Notes: a model not told the origin generated them from the sequence alone. A stretch of DNA of 9,865 nt from JAGHBT01 sp035311885 (GCA_964554125.1 CAZKNG010000085.1:1-9865), one strand, 5' to 3'. Counted from the first letter of the stretch, positions 1 through 8,248 are shown. Translations and numbers: made by a program.

Positions 1-52
1 CTCAGCCCGTTCGGGACTTCCACCCTATAGAAAACAGTCATGCATGGCGCAC
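1..52 (-). mobile_element. 5' end of a group II intron (class IIC-like), running off the left edge
   Basis: On the minus strand the intron begins at position 52 with GTGCGCC, matching the bacterial group II 5' consensus GUGYG. It continues with GCATG, then CTATAGGGTG and AGTCCCGAAC. From memory, this order and wording closely match the 5' part of domain I of the Oceanobacillus iheyensis IIC intron. The 5' exon ends GGTTT immediately after a perfect terminator hairpin, which is the classic target of class IIC introns (downstream of intrinsic terminators). Only 52 nt lie in the window, so the remaining domains and any reverse transcriptase would be left of position 1. I infer the class from the start motif and the insertion site; domain V of this copy is not visible. 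Confidence 0.8.
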
Positions 53-84
53 AAACCAAAGGCCCCTCATAATGAGGGGCCTTT
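53..84 (-). terminator. Intrinsic terminator of the tricorn protease gene; group II intron target
   Basis: A perfect 12-bp inverted repeat (58-69 with 73-84, loop of 3) lies 65 bp past the tricorn stop codon. On the minus strand the stem ends in CCTTT followed by GGTTT, a short interrupted T-tract. The group II intron begins at the next base (52), so the normal U-tract was probably cut by the insertion. The stem is symmetrical and could also fold on the plus strand. Confidence 0.8.
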
Positions 85-149
85 GAGCTCACGGGCTCTT
101 ATTTAATTTAACGGCACTCTTAATGCCTGTTTATTCAACCTGCCCGGTA

Positions 150-3100
150 TCAGCTCTTATCTGGCGCGTCCGGTTTTTCCGGAAGCTTGCGAGTATCCTC
201 TTCGATCTTTTCCTTCAGATATTCAATAGCTTTTTCAAGCTGAGGATCTCTTCCTTCAACAACAAGATCAGGCCTGTTTTCTACTTCTATATCGGGCTTG
301 ACTCCAATATTTTCAATACCCCAGTCACCCGACATTTCGTAGAATCCTATTGTTGGAACTGTAACCATCCCGCCGTCAATTAACGGAACATGTCTGTTCA
401 TCCCGACGAGGCCGCCCCATGTTCTCTTACCAATTAGAGGGCCAAGTCCCGCCTGACGGAAAAAGTACGGAAATGCGTCTCCTCCCGATCCCGCGTATTG
501 ATTTATCAGACACGCCATGTGCCCCTCGGGAGCGGTTCCCGGGAATTTGCCCGGTTTCCCGTAACGCTGAGCCCACATACTGGTAATCTTCCTTCCTAAT
601 CTTTCAATGAAGATGGTTGGAATCCATCCTCCGCTGTTGTACCGAACGTCGATCACAAGGCCTTTCTTGTTGGTCTGAGAGTAGAAGCCACGCGCGAACT
701 CCTGAAGTCCCCGCGTGCTTGTGTTCGGAACATGCAGATAACCAATATCTCCGTCCGACGCTTCAAGCGTTTTCTCCCGGTTGCTCCTAACCCAGTCGTC
801 ATAGCGCAGGGCTATGTCGCTGCTGGAAGGAACTACGGTGTATTCTTCCGGATCTTTGCCGTCCGGATTGTCGGCTATCTTGAGCACCACCTGGTTGCCG
901 GCAAGATTTTCCAGCATTCTGTGCGGATTATCGGGATATTCCAGCTCCCTGCCGTTAACGGCGAGCAGATAGTCACCCTCTTCGATATTCACGCCCGGCT
1001 GATTAAGGGGAGCTTCGTAATCCTCATCCCAGTTTTTTCCGGTATAGATCTTCTCAAAACGGTAACGGCCGGATTTGCGGTCAATCTTATAATCGACACC
1101 AAGCAGGCCTACTCCGACCCTTTCTCCTCTGGGCATATCACCGCCGCCGACATAAGCATGTCCTATACACAGTTCGCCGATCATTTCCCCGATTACGTAA
1201 TTAAGATCGTCTCTACTGGTAAGGGCGGGAAGCATGACTTCATATTTTTCTTTTATATCTCCCCAGTCAACGCCGTGCATATTCTCAACATAAAAGAAAT
1301 CTCTTTCCATCCTCCACGCTTCATCGAATATCTGTTTCCATTCAGACGCGGGAGAAACCTTCATTTGAAGATCGGTATCCAGAAGCCCCTCACCGACCGC
1401 CTTTCCCGGAGAAGCGTCTATAATACCAAAGGTGCCCATCGCGCTGTATATTATCTTCTTCCCGTCAGATGAAAGTTCATAACCGTTAATTCCGCCTATT
1501 ACACTCTCAACTTTACGTTCTTTTATGTCGTAATATTTCAGTTCAACGCCTGCCATTTTTCTTTCGCCCGGGGCGTTCATCACTATATCCGGAACCTCTA
1601 CGAAAAAGATTTTGCCTTCTGCTGCAGTAAGCCCGACAAAATTACCTCTTCCCACAGGTAATCCGACTATCCTGTTTCTGATACCCTCAAAATCAATTTC
1701 GATACCTTCTTGCTTATCCTCTTTGTCTTTATCCTTCTCCTCCTTTTCCTTCTCTTCGCCGTCTCCGTTATCCTCTTTCTCTTTAACCTCCACCTCATCA
1801 CTTTCGGGAGCAAGCAGAGAAGGGGTTTCTTTTTTAAGGGTCATCGCGCAAAGGTTGGAGGGAAATGCAAAGCTGTAATTGAACTCCTTATCGCCGAACC
1901 TGAAATTCAGCATGCGGTCGGATAGGAAAAAGAGGTATTTTCCGTCTGGACCGAAAACCGGATCGTAGTCATTATAGAAATCATCCGTAAGTTTATGAGA
2001 TTTTCCTTTATCCATAGAATACACATATATCGATCCATAACCGTTATCGCCGCGTTTGACATAAGTAACCCATTTGCCGTCTTTAGACCAGGAATAATCA
2101 TTTATATCTCCCCAGTCATCCTCGGCTATCTCATGAAGTTCCTTTTTGTCTATATCAACATAATAGAGCTTGTAAGTCTGGTCATGGAGAAGAAGCTTTT
2201 CGCTGTCAGGAGACCAGAGAAGATCAAAGGGATAGTTTTTCAGACCCTTGGTTATCCTCTCTGTTTTACCCGTTCCGTCCGGCTTCTCTATATAGATTTC
2301 GTACTCTCCTGTTTTATCCGAGAAGTAGGCAACCCACTTACCGTCGGGCGAAAAGGCGGGGCAGCGCTCACGTGTTCCCGACGTAGCCGTTAAATTACGC
2401 GTTTCTCCTTTTTCAGCCGGGACAGTAAAGATGTCGCCTCTCGCTCCGAAGGCGGCTCTTTTGCCCTCTCCCGAAACACCGAACGACCGGATCATCTTGG
2501 CCGCGTTAACATAATGGGGGCGCTTCATAGTAAGTTCAGCGGGAACATTTATAGATATCCTCTCTGTCTTTTCCGTTTCGAGGTCGAGAACGTGAATATA
2601 ACCCGCGTTTTCATAAACAATTGCTCCGTCACCCAGGCTGGGCCATTTGACGTCATATTCCGTGTGGTCTGTTATTTTTCGAATCTGCCTCGACTCGAGG
2701 TCCATACAATAAATATTCATTGTATGTTCCCTGTCCGAGACAAAATAAATCCTGTCTTCATACCACATAGGGAAGGCGTCTGTGCCTTCGGATTTCGTCA
2801 ACTTTTCAGATTTGTTCTTTTCCAGATCATATAACCAGATATCCTGAGCCATGCCGCCGCGGTACCTCTTCCACGTCCTGAACTCTCTGGACATTCTGTT
2901 GTAGGCAATCTTCTTGCCGTCCGGTGAATAGGATGTCAGCTCCCCCTCAAACATAGGCAGCGTTTCCGGATAACCTCCGTCTGAGCTGATGGTAAAAAGA
3001 CGATTGTAACGAGGTCCGGGATTGGTTTTAGATACCCTTGAACTTCTCAGAAGGACTTTCTTACCTGAAGGATGCCAGTCCACAACCAGATCCCCGGAAG

Positions 3101-3422
3101 GGTGGTAGGTGAGCCTTTTCGGCGTTCCCCCCAACGCGGGAATCGTGTAAACATCAGAATTTCCGTCATACGAACCTGTAAAAGCTATGCTTTTCCCGTC
3201 AGGTGAAAACTTGGCCATTCCTTCACCGGAAATATGTGAAGTCAAATGTCTGGCGAGCCCGCCTTCCGAGGATACAGTCCATAAATCTCCGCCGTAAGTG
3301 AACACTATCATATCCCCGTGTATATCAGGATACCGCATAAGGCGGCTGCTTTCTTCGGCTATCGAAGGAACAGCCGCCATAAGAACAAGTATGACGACAA
3401 AAGATACCAGTCTCCTGCTCAT
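150..3422 (-). CDS. Secreted tricorn protease (S41-type core with PDZ domain and two propellers)
   Basis: This 1090-residue serine peptidase is close to the archaeal tricorn length (about 1070). Residues 1-22 form a Sec signal peptide (RR, hydrophobic core, cleavage after SIA), so the mature enzyme should be periplasmic, unlike cytoplasmic archaeal tricorn. Residues about 30-535 carry repeated TolB/PD40 motifs (FSPDGK, YSPDGKK, WSPDSEK, FGPDGKY), fitting the six- and seven-bladed propellers that gate substrate entry. A very charged Glu/Lys/Asp linker covers about 541-570. The catalytic part shows C1 with His755 (IGHAY), a PDZ domain at about 771-865, and C2 with nucleophile Ser979 (AGSGGDAF) and Glu1037 (IENIGVKP). 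The His-Ser distance of 224 resembles the 219 of Thermoplasma tricorn. The family cuts peptides into short oligopeptides. AAAGGAG lies 6 nt before the ATG. The gene is divergent from the MFS gene; Ile is often ATA and Arg often AGA/AGG. Confidence 0.95.
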   Translation of the reverse strand: MSRRLVSFVVILVLMAAVPSIAEESSRLMRYPDIHGDMIVFTYGGDLWTVSSEGGLARHLTSHISGEGMAKFSPDGKSIAFTGSYDGNSDVYTIPALGGTPKRLTYHPSGDLVVDWHPSGKKVLLRSSRVSKTNPGPRYNRLFTISSDGGYPETLPMFEGELTSYSPDGKKIAYNRMSREFRTWKRYRGGMAQDIWLYDLEKNKSEKLTKSEGTDAFPMWYEDRIYFVSDREHTMNIYCMDLESRQIRKITDHTEYDVKWPSLGDGAIVYENAGYIHVLDLETEKTERISINVPAELTMKRPHYVNAAKMIRSFGVSGEGKRAAFGARGDIFTVPAEKGETRNLTATSGTRERCPAFSPDGKWVAYFSDKTGEYEIYIEKPDGTGKTERITKGLKNYPFDLLWSPDSEKLLLHDQTYKLYYVDIDKKELHEIAEDDWGDINDYSWSKDGKWVTYVKRGDNGYGSIYVYSMDKGKSHKLTDDFYNDYDPVFGPDGKYLFFLSDRMLNFRFGDKEFNYSFAFPSNLCAMTLKKETPSLLAPESDEVEVKEKEDNGDGEEKEKEEKDKDKEDKQEGIEIDFEGIRNRIVGLPVGRGNFVGLTAAEGKIFFVEVPDIVMNAPGERKMAGVELKYYDIKERKVESVIGGINGYELSSDGKKIIYSAMGTFGIIDASPGKAVGEGLLDTDLQMKVSPASEWKQIFDEAWRMERDFFYVENMHGVDWGDIKEKYEVMLPALTSRDDLNYVIGEMIGELCIGHAYVGGGDMPRGERVGVGLLGVDYKIDRKSGRYRFEKIYTGKNWDEDYEAPLNQPGVNIEEGDYLLAVNGRELEYPDNPHRMLENLAGNQVVLKIADNPDGKDPEEYTVVPSSSDIALRYDDWVRSNREKTLEASDGDIGYLHVPNTSTRGLQEFARGFYSQTNKKGLVIDVRYNSGGWIPTIFIERLGRKITSMWAQRYGKPGKFPGTAPEGHMACLINQYAGSGGDAFPYFFRQAGLGPLIGKRTWGGLVGMNRHVPLIDGGMVTVPTIGFYEMSGDWGIENIGVKPDIEVENRPDLVVEGRDPQLEKAIEYLKEKIEEDTRKLPEKPDAPDKS

Positions 3423-3818
3423 ACAGAACTCCTTTCATATTTCAGGAAACGCCCCCGGGATAACCTCTGATCCGGCCCGCCTTTCCTCACAAAAACAAAC
3501 AATTAAGGATACTGAAAGTACAGCAGTTAAAATTTCCATACATATATACTACTCATAAACCTGGAAATTGTTTCACATATATTTATTAATTCCGGGGTTT
3601 TAATTGAACCCGCGCTGCTCAATTCAAACCGTTCTTCCGCGGCGAAGAGTTAAAATCCGCTTCTCTTATCCCGCTGAAAAAAATTAAAGCTGTTACTATA
3701 TAAAAGGTAAAATATTACAAATATTCAGTAAATAAAGAAAATGAGAAATAATTGTCGCATTATTTATCATTTTTTCGTAAGTTATAAGGAAATATGCCTA
3801 AACAAGAAAGGAGTCGGG
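3423..3818. promoter_or_regulatory. Divergent intergenic region between the tricorn and MFS genes
   Basis: This 396-bp stretch must contain promoters for both divergent genes. The part nearest the MFS gene (about 3530-3800) is very AT-rich, while 3600-3665 is GC-richer. I see many TATA-like strings but no -35/-10 pair convincing enough to place, and no clear operator palindrome or RNA gene. The open frames here lack ribosome binding sites and look like chance. Confidence 0.4.
3808..3813 (+). promoter_or_regulatory. Ribosome binding site that fixes the MFS transporter start
   Basis: AAGGAG lies 5 nt before the ATG at 3819. The in-frame ATG at 3741 has only an A-rich upstream stretch and would add 26 residues (MRNNCRIIYH...) that do not resemble an MFS N-terminus, so 3819 is the preferred start. 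Confidence 0.85.
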
Positions 3819-5759
3819 ATGACAGAAGAGACGAAGAAAACCCTTAAGGATTCAACCCTTATGCGCTGGGTTATTCTATTTATGGTAAGTGCGCTCATGT
3901 TCGCCACCTACTGGTTTCAGGATTTCTATTCAGGACTGAAACCGTTGATGGAGAGTCAGCTTGGTATTACATCGAGCCAGTTTGCCACCATGATCAGTTT
4001 TACTACCATCGCCAACCTGCTCGGTATGATTATAATCGGGGGTATTATTCTAGACCGCTGGGGAATCAAACTTACAACGGTAGTTTTCGGTTCGGTTGCA
4101 GCTCTCGGCGGCATTATCAGTGCGCTGGGCGCAAATGATGTCATTTCCAGCGATCCTGGTACCCGCCTGGTTATATTGACCGTCGGAAGGCTTGTCTTCG
4201 GCATCGGGCTTGAAATCACCTGTGTGCTAATTACCCGAACCATTGTCAAGTGGTTCAAGGGGTATGAACTCGCCCTGGCCATGGCTATTAACATGGGTAT
4301 CGGACGTCTCGGCTCCGCCATTGGAACGGCTATTTCACCGGAAATCGGCAACGGTTATGTACCGGCGGCAGTGACACTTGCCGCAACCCTTATCGGTGTC
4401 GGATTCATCCTGATGCTCATCTACCTTATCTTTGACATGAGAATCGACAAACAGCTGGCTGCGCGGAACAAAGAAGCAGGCATTGTGGATGAGGAAGAGC
4501 CGTTCCGTTTCGATGATCTGAAGAAGCTGTTTACCAACAAATCATTCCTGCTTATTGCCGGACTCTGTGTTGCCTTTTATTCGGCGGTTTTTCCCTTTAT
4601 GCAGTACGCTCCAGACCTGCTGATAAACGAGTACGGATTCAGCTACAAGCTGGAGCATAACAGTAACGAAGAACTCAGACAAAAGATCAGTGAAGGCGCC
4701 GAAGACTCTCAGCTCTATCAGAATGTAATCGATAAACGGCAGGAAAGAGTCGCTTTGCAGAAAAAAGCCTCCAAGCTCTTTGGCGAACTGAAAGAACAGC
4801 TCTACTCTGTCAACGGCAGCGAGGGCGAGATGCTGGAAGTCGATCCGGTTACCCTGGTTAAAAAGTTGAATCCGGATCAGCTGGTTGAGCTGCAGGGCAT
4901 GATCACTCAGGTAAAGGTTAATCAGGATAATTATAGAAGAATCAATGATGAGCTGAATGCTCTGGAAGAGAAGCTTACCGGCGGTTCAACCATGACAAAT
5001 GTGATGATTTTTCTGCTGCTTTTTGTTTTCGGCCTGCTCTTTCCATTGCTGCCGTCAAATATCAAGAGCAAAAAGGGCAAGGTGCTGTCCCTTGGCGTTC
5101 TTTCGGTGCTTTTTATTTACTTTATCTATTCCTACCTGGATGTATTCGCCCTCTGGGTTAAGAACGGACCCAAAGCAGCGGCGTTTCTGCCCATGGGCAC
5201 AATTCTCTTTACCCCGATTTTCGGCCGGATGGTTGACAAAAAGGGCAAGGCAGCATCTGTGATGCTGATTGGAGCGGCACTGCTGATCTTTTCCCACTTT
5301 ACCTTTGCCTTTATTGACAGTACCGCGCTTTGCTATGTAAGTCTTTTCAGCCTCGGCATCGCCTTTTCACTTGTACCTGCCGCCATGTGGCCTTCGGTTG
5401 CCAAGATCGTTCCGGAAAGACGGCTCGGTTCTGCCTATGCCGGTATGTTTACCATCCAGAACTACGGACTCTTTATCTTCTTTAAGGGTATCGGAACAGT
5501 TTTGGACAAGGTTAATCCCAAGGTTGTTGAATCGACCCAGACCATCCGCTCTGTCATGAAGAGTGTGGGCGTTCCCAACGGGCAAATCAGCGATAATATT
5601 CAGTATCTGCGTAACGTGGGCCAGATTCAGCCCTATAATTATACAATACCAGTAACCCTGTTTATTGCATGCGGCGTGATTGCCATTTTCCTGGCACTGC
5701 AGCTGAAAAAGACATCAAAAGAGATGGGCTACGGCCTTGAAGAACCTACAAATTCATAG
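3819..5759 (+). CDS. MFS transporter, MFSD1-like (possible dipeptide/short-peptide carrier)
   Basis: This 646-residue inner-membrane transporter belongs to the major facilitator superfamily. The first six helices (about 15-210) are standard, with motif A (LDRWGIK) between helices 2 and 3. After helix 7 (about 240-262) comes a roughly 120-residue, charged, helix-rich insert (about 270-387, likely periplasmic and coiled-coil prone). An extra hydrophobic pair follows (about 390-445), then the remaining five helices, including a second motif-A-like GRMVDKKGK. The stretch at about 521-550 (AAMWPSVAKIVPE, LGSAYAGMF, IQNYGL) strongly resembles eukaryotic MFSD1, a lysosomal dipeptide carrier; that resemblance is from memory, and substrate and direction are inference. 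It is divergent from the secreted tricorn protease and ends in its own terminator. Its codon use is unlike its neighbours, with almost no ATA for Ile and mostly CGN for Arg, which suggests transfer. Confidence 0.88.
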   Translation: MTEETKKTLKDSTLMRWVILFMVSALMFATYWFQDFYSGLKPLMESQLGITSSQFATMISFTTIANLLGMIIIGGIILDRWGIKLTTVVFGSVAALGGIISALGANDVISSDPGTRLVILTVGRLVFGIGLEITCVLITRTIVKWFKGYELALAMAINMGIGRLGSAIGTAISPEIGNGYVPAAVTLAATLIGVGFILMLIYLIFDMRIDKQLAARNKEAGIVDEEEPFRFDDLKKLFTNKSFLLIAGLCVAFYSAVFPFMQYAPDLLINEYGFSYKLEHNSNEELRQKISEGAEDSQLYQNVIDKRQERVALQKKASKLFGELKEQLYSVNGSEGEMLEVDPVTLVKKLNPDQLVELQGMITQVKVNQDNYRRINDELNALEEKLTGGSTMTNVMIFLLLFVFGLLFPLLPSNIKSKKGKVLSLGVLSVLFIYFIYSYLDVFALWVKNGPKAAAFLPMGTILFTPIFGRMVDKKGKAASVMLIGAALLIFSHFTFAFIDSTALCYVSLFSLGIAFSLVPAAMWPSVAKIVPERRLGSAYAGMFTIQNYGLFIFFKGIGTVLDKVNPKVVESTQTIRSVMKSVGVPNGQISDNIQYLRNVGQIQPYNYTIPVTLFIACGVIAIFLALQLKKTSKEMGYGLEEPTNS

Positions 5760-5785
5760 ATTGTAATTGTCAAGAAGGAATCTTT

Positions 5786-5822
5786 AAGGGAGTGTTCACT
5801 CGACTAGTGAACACTCCCTTTT
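5786..5822 (+). terminator. Intrinsic terminator of the MFS transporter gene
   Basis: A perfect 15-bp stem (5786-5800 with 5806-5820, loop CGACT) is followed by TTTT (5819-5822), 26 bp after the transporter stop codon. The opposite strand lacks a clean T-tract after the stem, so it acts mainly on the plus strand. It lies between two convergent genes and may still slow transcription arriving from the right. Confidence 0.9.
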
Positions 5823-5879
5823 CAGTCTATTTCTATCGCCTGCTTAACACTCGGCAGGAAAGGATGCTTTATTTCAGTA

Positions 5880-7772
5880 TTACCTTTTGAAGGCCCGGGG
5901 TATAAATGATTCACCCTTCTCGATAAGTCTCAATCGCTCGAAGTAGTGTTCCATTCCGGAGATAATTCTAATTCCAACCTTACCCCGTCTGTTTATAAAT
6001 ACCGCCACGGCTTTTCCGTCCGGCCGCCACGCGGGATTACCTTCGCTTATCTCAGAACCTGTCAGCTGAAGCGCGTGTTCGCCCTCGGAGTTCATCAGAC
6101 ATATATTAGTACTCCCCCAGCTGCTTCTTGTCATCATCAGATATCTACCGTCAGGACTCCAGACGGGAGAAAAATGAAGGTCTCCGGTAATCTCCGAGAG
6201 TTTTGACTCGCCCGAAGATCTGTCATATATAATCAAACCTTTTTCCTTTTTAATCCAGGCGAGCCGCCCGCCGCCGGGAGAAATAACAGGGTAGCCGTTA
6301 ATCCCGCTTCTCGTAATACGGGTCAATTCCCCGCTCACAAGATCCTTTATCCATATATCCTTCCCCTTCGACCTTGTTGAAACAAAGGCGATTTCCTTTC
6401 CGTCTTTTGACATAAAAGGGTAAATGTCCACTGCCGGGCTGGTTGTGACTCGCTCGTTCCCTCCCGTGAGATGACAGATATAGATGTCGATATTATTATT
6501 CTGTTTCAAGGAACAGATTAAACTCTCAGAGTCCGGCGACCAGGAAAATGAACCTTGAAGGGTTTCGAGCTTCATGACTTTTTCAACCCGTCCGTTATCC
6601 GCCGAAATAACCTTTATTTCAGGCCGGCCGTAAGCATCGTTTTCCCGGAAGGCTATTTTTTCACCGTCGGGAGACCAGGCCAACCCTGACAATTTTTTTC
6701 CGGCGGGCTTTACAAGCTCCTTTCTTACAAGGGGTTGGTATTTCGAATTTCTTTTATACAAAGCAAGAAGCCCGGGCTTGAAATAACCCTGAAAGTATCT
6801 GAACTCACCGTTTATCAGAGCTTTGTCGTATAGAAAACCCCTGAGCCCCGGCCTTAACTCGTGAATCAGCTTTTTATGGCACGCAAGGTATTCAACATTT
6901 TCATCCATCAGATAATTCATAACCCTGTTATACCTTGCCACCGGAATCTCAACATATATCCCTCCACTGTAAAAGGCCAGATACGGTTTCCTGTCCGCAA
7001 TTTTATCTCCCGGCCTGACATATTCGCTGAAATGGCGGCTCATATCTTTCGCCCATCTGAAGCCCTTTGCTACCGGTTCTGTGAGCTGATCTCTGTTAAT
7101 CACAAGGCCTGAAAGAATGGAAATAGAGAGTAGTGTATATGCCGCTATTCTGAATCTGTGTTTTCTGACAGTTGAAAGGCCGATCACCGCGTATATAATA
7201 ATGGCGGGGATATATGGAAAAACATGCCTCGTTTCTCTTCTTACCGTAAATAACGGATAGATCAGAAAAGGGGCTAATGAAGAGATGAGAAAATTCCGCC
7301 TGCGGTAGAACCCCCAGAGGGCGAGCATAAAAACTATTAAGGTAACGTGACCTATCAACAGGCGGATTTCCCCGGGGACAGTTTCAATATAATCTGTGAT
7401 AAGGTTTTTTTCTCCTCCATCTTCGGCTCTCTCCCTGAGAAAGGTCTCCTTCTCCTCTGAATCAAGCCACCTCTCACGGCTTTTCCAGGTCTCCGCGTGA
7501 GTGCCGAAAAATTTTGTTTTAGAAATAAGAACCGGCCTCCCGGCTATCCGGGATTGAAAGGCAACATTGACAGAATATATTATAGAAAAGCCGGCGAGGA
7601 GCATAAGCAGCCGTTTCGGACGCCTCATCCTGAACAGAGCCAGAACGCCCAGGACACCGAGAGCCTCCGGTCTGGTTACGGCGGCTAACCCCAGCAGTCC
7701 CCCCGAAGCTAACTCCTTTCTCCTGGCGAAAAAAAGAGGAAAAAAGAAGTCCTGTAAAAAGCCAGAAAACAT
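5880..7772 (-). CDS. C-terminal part of a frameshifted GT-C glycosyltransferase fused to a TolB-like propeller
   Basis: This 630-codon open frame continues the protein begun in the frame ending at 8193. Its apparent ATG at 7772 lies inside the SESLYVFW region of the upstream frame and has no ribosome binding site, so it is not a true start. True homology begins near FFPLFFARRKE. Residues about 15-225 hold several transmembrane segments (LLMLLAGFSIIYSVNVAF, LIGHVTLIVFMLALWGF, HVFPYIPAIIIYAVIGL), continuing a GT39/PMT-like membrane core. About 235-345 is a soluble, probably periplasmic segment (YLAFYSGGIYVEIP). About 355-600 has six TolB/PD40-type repeats (AWSPDGEKIAF, SWSPDSESL, FMSKDGKEIAF, VISPGGGRLAW, VWSPDGRYLMM, AWRPDGKAVAV), enough for one six-bladed propeller. 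Such enzymes usually move sugars from polyprenyl-phosphate carriers; the substrate here is unknown. The stop is convergent with the MFS gene. Confidence 0.75.
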   Translation of the reverse strand: MFSGFLQDFFFPLFFARRKELASGGLLGLAAVTRPEALGVLGVLALFRMRRPKRLLMLLAGFSIIYSVNVAFQSRIAGRPVLISKTKFFGTHAETWKSRERWLDSEEKETFLRERAEDGGEKNLITDYIETVPGEIRLLIGHVTLIVFMLALWGFYRRRNFLISSLAPFLIYPLFTVRRETRHVFPYIPAIIIYAVIGLSTVRKHRFRIAAYTLLSISILSGLVINRDQLTEPVAKGFRWAKDMSRHFSEYVRPGDKIADRKPYLAFYSGGIYVEIPVARYNRVMNYLMDENVEYLACHKKLIHELRPGLRGFLYDKALINGEFRYFQGYFKPGLLALYKRNSKYQPLVRKELVKPAGKKLSGLAWSPDGEKIAFRENDAYGRPEIKVISADNGRVEKVMKLETLQGSFSWSPDSESLICSLKQNNNIDIYICHLTGGNERVTTSPAVDIYPFMSKDGKEIAFVSTRSKGKDIWIKDLVSGELTRITRSGINGYPVISPGGGRLAWIKKEKGLIIYDRSSGESKLSEITGDLHFSPVWSPDGRYLMMTRSSWGSTNICLMNSEGEHALQLTGSEISEGNPAWRPDGKAVAVFINRRGKVGIRIISGMEHYFERLRLIEKGESFIPRAFKR

Positions 7773-8193
7773 AGAGGCTTTCCGACATTGTTATCATCGA
7801 CATCCTCAGCGCCAATGGAGAGAGAATAACCATAAAAGCCGCGAGAAGGGCTTCTTTTTTCCTTACGTACTCCCGGGCCAGTTTATATACAACGACGGAA
7901 AGCCCGACCCCGGCTAACATCGAAACTATCCTGGCGGCAAGAACACCATCTTTAAGTAACGGGATAAGTGCTGCAATCAGAGCGGGGTACCCTATAGGGA
8001 AAGGGCTCGGAGGGAATGATTCGCCGAGTAAGGACCTGGCGTCATGTATATAATAGGTCCCGTCATAAGTAACCATGTCAAAAAAGTTAAAAAAGGGTAA
8101 TCTGATTAGAATGCCCACAACTATCAGTACCAGATAGATATTTCTTTCTCTCAGATACGGGCTTTCAGCTGTTTTATCTTGATTCTCCGGCAT
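7519..8193 (-). CDS. N-terminal part of the same frameshifted GT-C (GT39/PMT-like) glycosyltransferase
   Basis: The ATG at 8193 is chosen because AGGGG lies 9 nt upstream; a TTG at 8211 is possible but has no such site. Residues 19-34 form the first membrane helix. The next loop carries Asp39 and Asp44 (FFDMVTYDGTYYI), the acidic loop typical of GT-C enzymes, where an Asp is catalytic. PIGYPALIAAL and SESLYVFW are also GT39-like. Frame-true sequence ends near FTGLLF, around 7745. From there to the stop at 7519 the translation loses hydrophobicity and becomes Arg/Ser/Gly-rich, while the neighbouring frame carries on the membrane protein. Removing one T from either T-run would give a single 770-residue protein spanning 5880-8193. 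The gene may be a true pseudogene, a phase-variable gene, or carry a sequencing error. It lies 72 bp downstream of parA on the same strand. Confidence 0.75.
   Translation of the reverse strand: MPENQDKTAESPYLRERNIYLVLIVVGILIRLPFFNFFDMVTYDGTYYIHDARSLLGESFPPSPFPIGYPALIAALIPLLKDGVLAARIVSMLAGVGLSVVVYKLAREYVRKKEALLAAFMVILSPLALRMSMITMSESLYVFWLFTGLLFSSFFRQEKGVSFGGTAGVSRRNQTGGSRCPGRSGSVQDEASETAAYAPRRLFYNIFCQCCLSIPDSREAGSYF
7729..7745 (-). other. Frameshift site: two homopolymer runs (T7 and T6 on the coding strand)
   Basis: On the coding strand a run of six T (7740-7745) is followed 4 nt later by seven T (7729-7735). Both frames are compatible here, and going from the upstream to the downstream frame means skipping one nucleotide. 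Homopolymer indels, slippage or phase variation are all natural explanations. Confidence 0.75.
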
Positions 8194-8248
8194 TTTCCTT
8201 TGCCCCTGCAAACGCTATATTCACCATTATTGTTATAATAATCCGTTT

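Noticed and set aside
1612..1878. Ser/Phe-rich plus-strand open frame within the tricorn gene
   Set aside because: It is the antisense reading of the Glu/Lys-rich linker of the protease.
3741..3818. In-frame upstream ATG extending the MFS protein by 26 residues
   Set aside because: No good ribosome binding site, and the extension is not MFS-like; AAGGAG before 3819 decides the start.
5839..5858. CCTGC/GCAGG dyad as a terminator for the glycosyltransferase gene
   Set aside because: Only 5 bp with a 10-nt loop and no T-tract on the minus strand.
7519..7728. Arg/Ser/Gly-rich C-terminus of the frame beginning at 8193
   Set aside because: It is out-of-frame reading past the homopolymers; the other frame carries the continuing membrane helices.
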